DNA of 64,000 nt, taken from assembly GCA_963758025.1 (NCBI GenBank), contig CAVWUA010000003.1, positions 489,381-553,380 of the forward strand. Direction: 5' to 3'. A program made the position numbers and the translations under genes. Below, piece after piece: positions 22,525 to 30,755 of this stretch. Each line of letters opens with the position of its first letter. Within the stretch, counting starts at the first letter, position 1. The stretch comes from CAVWUA01 sp963758025. GTDB taxonomy: Bacteria > Planctomycetota > Planctomycetia > Isosphaerales > Isosphaeraceae. Below the pieces are notes generated by a model. It did no database searches, was not told where the DNA came from, and was given only the letters and a program-made list of their open reading frames with translations.

Positions 22525-24015
22525 ATGGATTACACGATCGTCATCGGTCTGGAAGTGCATGTCCAGCTCTTGACCGAGAGCAAGATGTTCTCCTCGTGCG
22601 GCACGGAGTTCGGGCTTCCGCCGAACACGCAGACCGACCCGGTCTCGCTCGGGCTTCCCGGCACGCTGCCCGTGATGAACGGCAAGGCGTTCGAGCTGGC
22701 CCTGAAGACGGCCGTCGCCCTGGCGCCGAGATCGCGCGGTTCACCAAGTGGGACCGCAAGAATTACTACTATCCCGACCTGCCCAAGAATTACCAGATCA
22801 GCCAGTACGACCTGCCGTTCAGTACCGGCGGCTGGCTCGAAATCCCGCCAGGACAAGGACGGCAAGGGGGGCGGCCGTTGCCGCCTCGTGCGCGTTCACC
22901 TCGAAGAGGACACCGGCAAGCTCACGCACGGGGCGGGGGGGATCTCCGAGGTCGATCTGAACCGCGCGGGCATTCCCTTGATGGAGATCGTGACCGAGCC
23001 GGACATGCGCACCCCGGAAGACGCCAAGGCCTGCCTGGAGGAACTCCGGCTGACCCTGCGTTACCTGGGCGTCTCCGATTGCGAGATGCAGGAAGGCTCG
23101 CTCCGTTGCGACGCCAACGTCAATCTCCACATCGAGAAAGACGGCAAGACGATCGCCACGCCGATCGCCGAGATCAAGAACCTGAACAGCTTCCGCGCGG
23201 TCGAGCGGGCCCTCTATCATGAGGCCGAACGCCAGTACGCGAAGTGGAAGGCCGACGGCCTGACGATCAAGGATGCCCCGAAGACGACCCGAGGCTGGAG
23301 CGATCCCGAGGGGGTCACCAAGCCCCAGCGGGAAAAGGAGACGGCGGCCGACTACCGCTATTTCCCCGAGCCGGACCTGGTCCCCGTCGTCGTCGATGAG
23401 GCCTGGCTCGAACGGATTCGCGCGTCGATCGGGGAACTCCCCTCGGAGCGCCGGCAGCGGTTCGAGACCGAGTACGGCCTTCCCGCGTACGACGCCAACG
23501 TCCTCGTCGAACAGGGGCAGGACGTGGCGGATTACTTCGACTCGGTCGCGAAGGCCACGGGGGAATACAAGCTGGCGAGCAACTGGATCCAGCAGGACGT
23601 TCTCCGCACGGCCAAGGAGAAGAAGATCCGCCTGGCCGAGTTCCCGGTTCGGCCCGAGGCGCTGGCGGACCTGATCAACCGGGTCAAGAACCGCAAGCTG
23701 AACACGAACCAGGGCCGAGAGGTCCTCGCCAAGATGATCGAGACCGGCGAACCGCTCGACACGATCATCAAGGAGGGGGGCTACGGCATGGTCGCGGACC
23801 GCGACGCCCTCACCCAGGCGATCGAGGCCGCCCTGGCCGCGAACCCGAAGGCGGTCGAGGATCTCAAAGGGGGAAAGAAGAAGCCCGAGGCCGTCAAGGG
23901 GTTCCTCCGCGGCCAGGTCATGAAGCAGACCGGGGGCAAGGCCGACCCGAAACTCGTCGGCGAACTGCTCGAAGCGAAGCTGGCGGCACTCGAATCCGGC
24001 TCGGGTGACGGTTGA
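22525..24015 (+). CDS. gatB: Aspartyl/glutamyl-tRNA amidotransferase subunit B
   Basis: About 496 residues; this is the subunit that binds the mischarged tRNA and catalyses its kinase and transamidation steps. Recognisable blocks are VIGLEVHVQLLTESKMF, KNYYYPDLPKNYQISQYD, LEEDTGKLTH, LNRAGIPLMEIVTEPD, EIKNLNSFRAVERAL and RGWSDPEGVTKPQREKE, followed by the YqeY-like tail domain. A TAGGAG ribosome-binding site precedes the ATG. Between about 22,728 and 22,856 the family sequence is in a different frame (one base missing, then one extra), giving a compensated pair. Because both outer parts and the shifted middle match GatB, this is almost certainly a sequence error in an essential gene. Confidence 0.95.
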   Translation: MDYTIVIGLEVHVQLLTESKMFSSCGTEFGLPPNTQTDPVSLGLPGTLPVMNGKAFELALKTAVALAPRSRGSPSGTARITTIPTCPRITRSASTTCRSVPAAGSKSRQDKDGKGGGRCRLVRVHLEEDTGKLTHGAGGISEVDLNRAGIPLMEIVTEPDMRTPEDAKACLEELRLTLRYLGVSDCEMQEGSLRCDANVNLHIEKDGKTIATPIAEIKNLNSFRAVERALYHEAERQYAKWKADGLTIKDAPKTTRGWSDPEGVTKPQREKETAADYRYFPEPDLVPVVVDEAWLERIRASIGELPSERRQRFETEYGLPAYDANVLVEQGQDVADYFDSVAKATGEYKLASNWIQQDVLRTAKEKKIRLAEFPVRPEALADLINRVKNRKLNTNQGREVLAKMIETGEPLDTIIKEGGYGMVADRDALTQAIEAALAANPKAVEDLKGGKKKPEAVKGFLRGQVMKQTGGKADPKLVGELLEAKLAALESGSGDG

Positions 24016-24077
24016 TTTCGTCCCGGAACCTGGTACGTTCCAGTGAAATGATGCCCAACACCCGAGAGGCCACGCTC

Positions 24078-24993
24078 ATGACGCCGATCGACCGTCGCTC
24101 GTTTCTGAAGACCTCCGGCGCGACCCTGACGGCCGCCACCCTGGCCGCGTCCGCCACGCCGACCCGCGCCCAGGACGAAAAGGCCAAATCCGAGCGAGGA
24201 GCAGGAGGGGAAGAACTCCTGGCGGCCCGCCTTCATGCTCGGCGGCCTCGTCCAGGGGCCGGTGCTGGAGACGTTCGAACGGCTCAAGGCCGTCGGGTTT
24301 GAAGGGGTGGAGCTGATCAGCCCGAACAAGCTCGACAAGGACGAGGTTCTCGAAGCCAAGGAGAAGACGGGCATCCAGATCCACGGGGTCAGCGGCGCCC
24401 GACACTGGACCGACCCGCTCTCCAGCCCGGATAAAGAGGTTGTTGAGCGGAGCCTGGAGGCGATCCGCCAGGAGATCCAGGACTGCAAGGCCTACGGTGG
24501 CACGACCGTCCTGATCGTTCCGGCCGTCGTCACCCCCGAGGTCTCGTACAAGGAGGCCTGGGACCGCTCGCAGGAGAATATCCGCAAGTTGATCCCCGAT
24601 GCCGAGGAGCACGGCATCACCCTGGCGATCGAGGAGGTCTGGAACAAGTTCCTCCTCAGCCCCCTGGAGTTCGCCCGTTACATCGACGAGTTCGAGAGCA
24701 AGCACGTCAAGGCGTACTTCGACGTGGGGAACGTCGTCGAATTCGGCTATCCCCAGCAGTGGATTCAGGTCCTTGGCGACCGGATCGTGAAGATCCACAT
24801 CAAGGAGTACGCCAAGCCCAAGCGGTTCGACTACCTGCTCGGCGAGGGGGAGATCGACTGGAAGGCCGTTCGCCAGGCGCTGAAGGACGTCGGTTACAAG
24901 GGCTGGATCACCGCCGAGGTTCCGCGCCGGGAGGACCTGTCCTACATGAAGGACGTCGTGAGCCGCATGAAGAACCTGCTGAACATGGCGTGA
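24078..24993 (+). CDS. Tat-exported sugar phosphate isomerase/epimerase-like protein (xylose isomerase-like TIM barrel)
   Basis: About 305 residues. The N-terminus has a twin-arginine signal (DRRSFLKTSG, then an Ala/Thr-rich hydrophobic stretch), so export in folded form is predicted. The body matches the AP-endonuclease-2/xylose isomerase-like TIM barrel: LETFERLKAVGFEGVELISP, the GTTVLIVPAV strand, metal-ligand-type positions in LAIEEVWN, YFDVGNVVEFGYP and IVKIHIKEY, and a final GWITAEVP. Such planctomycete proteins are common next to oxidoreductases, and an aldo/keto reductase follows 49 bases downstream. One extra C near 24,199 breaks the frame: removing it joins the signal peptide to the barrel via KSEEEQEGKNSWRPAF. 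GAGAGG 8 bases upstream supports the ATG at 24,078. The substrate is unknown. Confidence 0.85.
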
Positions 24994-25042
24994 GCCGCGA
25001 GAATGAGAGCCCCGACCGAGACGGCATGGGAGACGCGTCGGT

Positions 25043-26074
25043 ATGGAATACAGGCAACTGGGCGGGTCGGGACTGATGGTCCCGGCCCTGAGCTTCGGCA
25101 CCGGCACGTTCGGCGGCGAGGGGGAGCTGTTCCAGGCGTGGGGGGCGAGCGATGTCGCGGAGGCCAGCCGGCTGGTCGATATCTGTCTCGATGCCGGCCT
25201 CAACATGTTCGACTCGGCCGACGTTTACTCGAACGGGAAGGCCGAGGAGATCCTCGGCCAGGCCATCAAGGGGCGTCGCGATCGCGTGCTCGTCTCGACG
25301 AAAGGCACCTTCCGCTCCGGTCAGGGGCCGAACGAGGTCGGCTCCTCCCGCCATCACCTGATCCGGGCCGTGGAGGGGAGTCTCCGGCGCCTGGAGACCG
25401 ATCACATCGACCTCTACCAGCTCCACGGGTTCGATGCCCGGACGCCGGTCGAGGAGGTGCTCGGCACCCTGGATGACCTGGTGCGCGCCGGGAAGATTCG
25501 CTATATCGGCTGCTCGAACTTCTCCGGCTGGCACCTGATGAAGTCGCTCGCCGTCTCGGAGCGGTACGGCTGGGCTCGCTACGTTGCCCACCAGGCCTAC
25601 TACTCGCTCGTCGGCCGCGATTACGAGTGGGAGCTCATGCCCCTGGGGCTCGATCAGAAGGTGGGAGCGGTCGTCTGGAGCCCGCTCGGCTGGGGGCGGC
25701 TCACCGGCAAGATCCGCCGCAGCCAGCCTCTTCCCGAGACCAGCCGCCTCCGCAGCCAGCACGCGCGGGACGTCGGTCCCCAGGTCCCCGAGGAATACCT
25801 CTATCGCGTGGTCGACGCCATCGATGAGGTGGCCCGGGAGACCGGCAAGTCGGTGCCCCAGATCGCGCTGAACTGGCTCCTCCAGCGTCCCAGCATCTCG
25901 ACGGTCATCGTCGGTGCCCGCAACGAGAAGCAGCTCCGCGACAACCTCGGCGCCGTCGGCTGGAACCTCACCCCCGAGCAGGTGGCCCGGCTCGACGCCG
26001 CCAGCGAGACCGCGCTGGCCTATCCGTACTGGCATCAGCGCGGCTTCGCCGAGCGGAACCCGCCCCCGGTCTGA
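25043..26074 (+). CDS. Aldo/keto reductase
   Basis: A 343-residue NAD(P)H-dependent reductase with an (alpha/beta)8 barrel. The catalytic tetrad can be placed: Asp and Tyr in FDSADVYSNGKAEEILG, Lys in LVSTKGTF and His in YQLHGFD. The cofactor segment near STVIVGARNEKQLRDNL is also typical. It resembles the group of predicted oxidoreductases including YajO/voltage-channel beta-subunit-like enzymes. The frame is intact, and a GGGAGA lies upstream of the ATG. It probably forms an operon with the preceding isomerase-like gene, suggesting joint action on a sugar-like compound; this is inferred from position only. Confidence 0.9.
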   Translation: MEYRQLGGSGLMVPALSFGTGTFGGEGELFQAWGASDVAEASRLVDICLDAGLNMFDSADVYSNGKAEEILGQAIKGRRDRVLVSTKGTFRSGQGPNEVGSSRHHLIRAVEGSLRRLETDHIDLYQLHGFDARTPVEEVLGTLDDLVRAGKIRYIGCSNFSGWHLMKSLAVSERYGWARYVAHQAYYSLVGRDYEWELMPLGLDQKVGAVVWSPLGWGRLTGKIRRSQPLPETSRLRSQHARDVGPQVPEEYLYRVVDAIDEVARETGKSVPQIALNWLLQRPSISTVIVGARNEKQLRDNLGAVGWNLTPEQVARLDAASETALAYPYWHQRGFAERNPPPV

Positions 26075-26167
26075 CCGTCGGTGAAGGCCCCCCTCGACGA
26101 GTCACGAAGCTGATCGGATCGAACCTTGAGCAGGGATCGGCACGTGTTCCGCGTCGTCGATCCCTGA

Positions 26168-27362
26168 ATGAGAATGAACATGAGTCATCCTGTAGTGGGT
26201 CGTTCCGTCCTGTCGGGGATTTTGAGAAGGGCCTTGCCGTTGTTCCTCGGCACGCTGCTCGTCTCCCCCGGCGCCTCGATGGCCGCGGACGTGACGTTCC
26301 GGGTGCACGAGATCGGCCGGCCCGGGGGCAGGTCGTTCGGCCAGACCAGTGCCGTGGACATCGACAAGGACGGCGACCTCGACTTCATCTCGGGCCAGCA
26401 AGGGGGCACCGTCTTCTGGTTCGAGCAGCAAGGCCCCGACCGCTGGGCAACGCACGTGATCGGCGACCACGCCCTGACCGACGTCGGCGGTGTTGCGCTG
26501 GATGTGGACGGCGACGGCTGGGTCGATCAGGTCTCCGGCGGGACCTGGTTCCGCAACCCCGGCAATCCGCGTCAGGCCGGTCCCTGGCGTCGCATCGAGA
26601 CGGGTGCGATCCCGGCCCACGACAACCTGGCGGCCGACATCGACGGGGACGGGAAGCCGGACCTGGTTTCCATCATGGACAAGAAGGGGGTCTTCTGGTA
26701 CGGCATCCCGGACGATCCGGCGGAGCGCTGGGTCGAGCACAAGGTCCTGGGCGTCACCGACCCCGCGTGCCACGGGGGAATCGCCTCGGGGGATCTCGAC
26801 GGTGACGGAGACATCGATCTCACCCGCGTGGACCGCTGGCTGGAGAACGCCGATGGCCGGGGCGGCGCCTGGATCGAGCACAGGGACTTCGACTTCGGCA
26901 AGGTCGGCCCCTGGGGCATCCAGACGCGAGCCCGCCTGATCGACGTGGATGGCGACGGCGATCTCGACCTCGTTCAGGCGGAGGGGGACGTTCTGAACGG
27001 CCGCGTTGCCTGGTTCGAGAACGAGGACGGCAAGGGACACCGCTGGCAAGTCCACCTGATCAAGGCCCCCGGGCACAACCAGGACTTCCACTCGATCTGC
27101 GTCGCCGACTTCGACAACGACGGCGACCCCGACGTCTTCTCCGGCGGCGGGCCGCTCACCCAGGGGGAGCACCGCTGGTTTCTCTGGGAGAACCGTGACG
27201 GCAAGGGGGAGGTCTGGACAGAGCACCAAGCTCCTGACCGGGCAGCGGACCCACGAATCCGTCTGCGCCGACGTGGACGGCGACGGCGATCTGGATATCC
27301 TCACCAAGCCCTGGAACGGCGATCTTCACCTCTTCGCCGAGAACCTCCTGATCGGGAAATAG
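26168..27362 (+). CDS. Exported FG-GAP/VCBS-repeat protein
   Basis: About 397 residues with a signal peptide (basic start, then LPLFLGTLLVSPGASMA). The mature part is a series of blades with calcium-loop motifs: DIDKDGDLD, DVDGDGWVD, DIDGDGKPD, DLDGDGDID, DVDGDGDLD, DFDNDGDPD and DVDGDGDLD. This predicts a seven-bladed beta-propeller in the periplasm or outside the cell, role unknown; such proteins often bind ligands or partners rather than acting as enzymes. An extra C near 27,226 shifts the frame before the last blade; correcting it gives EHKLLTGQRTHESVCADV and the stop at 27,360-27,362. Three closely spaced ATGs (26,168, 26,174, 26,180) make the exact start uncertain. Confidence 0.85.
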
Positions 27363-27399
27363 CCCCTCGACGTCGTTCCTCGGAAACCCGTCGAGGGGC
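27362..27399. terminator. Hairpin between convergent genes
   Basis: Perfect 11-bp inverted repeat: GCCCCTCGACG at 27,362-27,372 and its complement at 27,389-27,399, with a 16-base loop. It begins at the stop codon of the VCBS gene and lies just before the end of the convergent cupin gene at 27,410. It has no T-tract, so its role as a bidirectional terminator is inferred from position and stability. Confidence 0.5.
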
Positions 27400-27409
27400 C
27401 TGATCGTGG

Positions 27410-27910
27410 TCAGTTTCCGTCCGTCCCGCGCCCGTTCCACTTGACGAAGTAAAACGTCAACGGTTCGACACCCGTGTTGACGATGCCATGCTCGGCCATC
27501 GGGGTCGTGTACATGACCGAGCCGGGGCCGACCTTGGTGGTCTTGCCGTCGCAGTAGATTTCCCCCTGCCCTTTCTCGATCACCATGACCTCCTCCTCGA
27601 CATGCTTGTGAGGCGCGTGGGGCGTTTCCCCCGCCTTCAGGATGTAGCGGCCGGTCACGAATTGCGTGCTGCCCGGCGTGTCCCCCTGGACGTAGAGGCC
27701 CACGTCGCCGACATGCCTGCCGTTGTACTCGGACTTGGACATGCTCACCTGATCCAGAGTGACGGTCTGCGACGCGACAAGCTCGGCTTTCTCGCGTGCG
27801 AACGCCGCTTCACGACTGGCCCAGCCCACGGCCAGCGTGAGCGCCAGGACGGTCGGAACCAGGGTGGTCAGGCGGAATCGGGGACGAAGGGACGAGAACG
27901 CGGTCGGCAT
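27410..27910 (-). CDS. Exported single-domain cupin protein
   Basis: About 166 residues with an N-terminal signal (TTLVPTVLALTLAVGWA). The cupin core has motif 1 HAPHKHVEEEVMVIEKGQGEI and motif 2 PGSVMYTTPMAEHGIVNTG, supplying His/His/Glu/His candidate metal ligands. Function is unknown: it could be a small metal-dependent enzyme or a sugar-binding protein. The ATG at 27,910 was preferred to a longer frame starting at 27,970 because GAGGA lies just upstream and it opens the signal peptide. The phosphodiesterase gene on the same strand ends 64 bases upstream, so the two may be co-transcribed. Confidence 0.85.
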   Translation of the reverse strand: MPTAFSSLRPRFRLTTLVPTVLALTLAVGWASREAAFAREKAELVASQTVTLDQVSMSKSEYNGRHVGDVGLYVQGDTPGSTQFVTGRYILKAGETPHAPHKHVEEEVMVIEKGQGEIYCDGKTTKVGPGSVMYTTPMAEHGIVNTGVEPLTFYFVKWNGRGTDGN

Positions 27911-27974
27911 GGTGGAATCCTCATGGGAAATCGTTCGTTTCGCGTGACGGCGTTGAGCACGCTTCGGCATTATC

Positions 27975-29409
27975 CTACTCCGTTCCGGCGTCCGTCGAAA
28001 GCCGTTGGATCAGGCCGAGGGCTCCAGAGCGTCGAGCAGCGAGGTCCCGGACGCTCGTCATCGCGAGGTCGTTCTCCGGGGAGGGCGCGGGGCCATCGCC
28101 GATCAGGAGCGGACGGTCCTCCGCCCGCGCGGCGGGCACGCCGTGGCTGCCCTTGACGAGGCTCGGGTCGAGCGGCACGACATCGAACAGCGTGCGGAAT
28201 CCGAGCTTCTTCTGAGCGAGCCGACGGATGGCCCGCCCCTTGGGCCAGAGGAGGTTCGGGTCGAAGAACAACTCGCAGGGGTCATAGCCCGGTTTGCGGT
28301 GGATATCGACCGTCCGGGCGTAATCGGGCGCCCGGGCGTCGTCGAGCCAGAAGGGATAGGCGAACCAGGCGTCGGAATCCGCCAGGGCGACGAGTTCTCC
28401 CGAGCGGGGATGGTCGAGGCCAACCTCGCCTCGTTCCGCCGCCCGAGACGACCCGAGCCACCCCCGGCTGCTCGGCGATCAGGGCGCGAACGGCGTTCAT
28501 CGCCGACGGGTCGTTCACGTAGAGGTGGGCGACCTGGTGATCGCAGACCGCGAAGGCACGGCTATTGAACGTGTCGAAGACCTCGCCGAAGGGGCCGGGG
28601 CGGACCGAGAGGAACCCGTCCCGCCGGAGCACGCGGTTGAGCGGCACGGGACGCCGGACGTCGCAATGGCCGTACTCGCTGACGACCCAGACCGCGCGCC
28701 GACCCGCTGGGCGGTCTCCAGCAACGGGGCGCAGGCGTCGTCCAACTCGCCGACCAGCCGGGGCATGTCGGAGCCGGACGGCCCGAATCGTTGGGGGTCG
28801 TAATCGAGGTGCGGCAGGTACACGAGGGTCAGGTCGGGCCGTTGCGTTTCGAGCATCGTCGCGGCGCAACGGGCAATCCACCGCGTACACGGCAGCCCGG
28901 CCCCCGGTCCCCAGAAGGTGGGAAACGGAAATCGCCCAAGCTGGCGTTCCAGGTCGTCGGTCAGCCCATCGGGCGTTCCGGCGATCCCGAACGCCTTGTT
29001 CCCATCCGCCCCGTAGTACGGTTTGGGCGTGACGCTCCAATCGACGGCCGCCCCCTGGTTGAACCACCAGAAGAGCTTGGCGACCCGGAACGCGCGGCCC
29101 TGTTCGGCGGCCCGGCGTCGGGCGGTAACGTAGAGCGGCTCCGCCTGGATCAAGGCATTGGATTGCTGCCAGAACCGGACCTCGCCGGTGTCGCGGAAGT
29201 ACCAGCCGTTGCCGACGATTCCGTGACCATCGGGCGGCTGTCCGGTCAACAAGGTCGCCTGCGCCGTGCAGGTCACGGCGGGGACGACTTCCCGAAGCCC
29301 GCGCACCCAGCCTGCTTCGGCCAGCGCCGTGAAGCCGACGGGCCAGGGGCAAGAGTCGTCTCGTCATTCCCACGGCATTGATGACGATCAGAGGTGTTGA
29401 CGCTGACAC
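27975..29409 (-). CDS. Type I phosphodiesterase / nucleotide pyrophosphatase-like protein (alkaline phosphatase superfamily)
   Basis: About 477 residues. The start MSASTPLIVINAVGMTRRLL gives the first metal-site strand. VPAVTCTAQATLLTGQPPDGHGIVGNGW holds the nucleophile Thr and the following His region, LTLVYLPHLDYDPQRFGP is the second metal site, and VVSEYGHCDVRRPVPLNRVL is the third. This matches the AP-superfamily phosphodiesterases common in planctomycetes; the substrate is unknown. Frame breaks near 29,335, 28,705 and 28,435 are bridged by clear family sequence. The GTG start at 29,409 is supported by GAGGAGA about 8 bases upstream. No signal peptide is evident. Confidence 0.8.
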
Positions 29410-29589
29410 CCGAACATGTCTCCTCTTTCGGTCACGAGCTTCGCCGCCAGGTTCACCGAGCCCACAGGGAGGGATCGGCTATCATGACCGAGTTCGTTGC
29501 CAGCGTCCAGACGTTGGGGCCGTACCGAGGACGATGACACGGTACAACTTCTCCTGGTGGTGTGGGACCGCCCCAACAAGAGGAGAGCA

Positions 29590-29640
29590 TTTCGTGTTAT
29601 AAGTTAAATTATATTATGATAAGACATGTTGTGGAGGGGG
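29590..29640. promoter_or_regulatory. AT-rich island upstream of the ABC transporter genes
   Basis: A run around 29,597-29,632 (with TATAAGTTAAATTATATTATGATAA-like composition) is strikingly AT-rich for this GC-rich window. It lies in the gap between the divergent phosphodiesterase and ABC ATPase genes, so it is a plausible promoter region, though no -35/-10 pair can be fixed. Confidence 0.35.
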
Positions 29641-29820
29641 AGAGGATGGAGGGATCGGGGGCGTCGCAATCCTTTCGTGGTAATGGCCGTGCCGGTTGAA
29701 ATTGGGTTGACGGTTCGGCATAATGCGCCGTTTAAGTGGAAAGGATGGATTCCCTTCAGCGACGAGGCGGGGGGAAACGTGCCGCAAACCTACGCTATTT
29801 ACATCGAGGACGTTGACCGC

Positions 29821-30549
29821 ATGTCCACGCCCGTGATGATCGAGGCCGAGGGCCTCGGCAAGCAGTTCGGCCACTTCGTGGCGGTCCAGGACGTGTCGTT
29901 CCAGGTGCCCCGGGGGCAGGTCGTGGCCTTCCTGGGGCCCAACGGCGCGGGCAAGACGACGACGATGCGGCTCCTGACCGGGTTCATCGCCCCGACCCGG
30001 GGCACCGCCCGGATCGCCGGCATCGACGTGCAGGCCGACCGGATCGCCGCCGCCGCGCATCTCGGCTACCTGCCCGAGAACGGCCCGCTCTATCCCGACA
30101 TGACCCCCACCGCCTTGCTCCGGTTCTTCGGCAGCGCGCGGGGCCTCAAGGGGAACCTGCTGCGCGACCGGATCGACGCGGTGATCGACCAGTGCTCGCT
30201 GCAATCGGTGGCGACCAAGCCCATCGGCAAACTCTCCAAGGGGTACCGTCAGCGCGTGTCGATGGCGCAGACGCTCTTGCACGACCCGGAGGTTCTGATC
30301 ATGGACGAGCCGACCAGCGGTCTCGATCCGAACCAGATCAAGGGGGTCCGCAAGCTGATCCGCGAACTCGGCAAGAACAAGACGATCCTCGTCTCGACCC
30401 ACATTCTCCAGGAGGTCGAGCCGGTCGCCGACCGCGTGCTGTTCATCCACGACGGCCGCATCGTCTTCGACGGCCCGCCGCAGAAACTCGTCGAGGGGGG
30501 CAAGTCGCTCGAAGAGCGGTTCCACAGCCTCACGGCCCAGCCCGCGTGA
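29821..30549 (+). CDS. ABC transporter ATP-binding protein (GldA-like, ABC-2 type)
   Basis: About 242 residues. Walker A is GPNGAGKTT, the signature is LSKGYRQRVSMAQ, and Walker B is VLIMDEPTSGLDPNQ, followed by the switch histidine in LVSTHILQEVE. It energises the adjacent membrane protein encoded at 30,756. The combination with a GldF/GldG fusion and a DUF4340 protein recalls the gldA-gldFG type of transporter, although in planctomycetes the cargo is unknown. The start at 29,821 is preferred to a longer frame from 29,626 because it begins the conserved MIEAEGLGKQFG strand, with GAGGA 7-8 bases upstream. The frame is intact. Confidence 0.93.
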   Translation: MSTPVMIEAEGLGKQFGHFVAVQDVSFQVPRGQVVAFLGPNGAGKTTTMRLLTGFIAPTRGTARIAGIDVQADRIAAAAHLGYLPENGPLYPDMTPTALLRFFGSARGLKGNLLRDRIDAVIDQCSLQSVATKPIGKLSKGYRQRVSMAQTLLHDPEVLIMDEPTSGLDPNQIKGVRKLIRELGKNKTILVSTHILQEVEPVADRVLFIHDGRIVFDGPPQKLVEGGKSLEERFHSLTAQPA

Positions 30550-30563
30550 GTGAGTTCGGACGG

Positions 30564-30582
30564 ACGGTGGGCCATGCCCACC
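30564..30582. repeat. Partial copy of the GGTGGGCCATGCCCACC palindrome
   Basis: The stretch matches one arm of the inverted repeat at 22,385-22,442, including the flanking AC. It lies in the gap between the ATPase and permease genes, again outside coding sequence. Confidence 0.7.
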
Positions 30583-30755
30583 TGACGCGGAGAACCCACA
30601 CCACCGCGTGTCTCGGAACACCAATCGACCAACGACGTATTTTTGGAGATGGATGATTGATAGGCCCAGGTTGATCTCGCATCAGTCATGAGTTCATCAG
30701 TCATCGAACCACTCCCCGATTCTCCTATTCGCACAGCCAGACAGGGACCTTTACG

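Noticed and set aside
29388..29579. Small minus-strand frame (63 codons) between the phosphodiesterase and the ABC ATPase
   Set aside because: No ribosome-binding site, domain or suitable composition; the interval better fits a promoter region.
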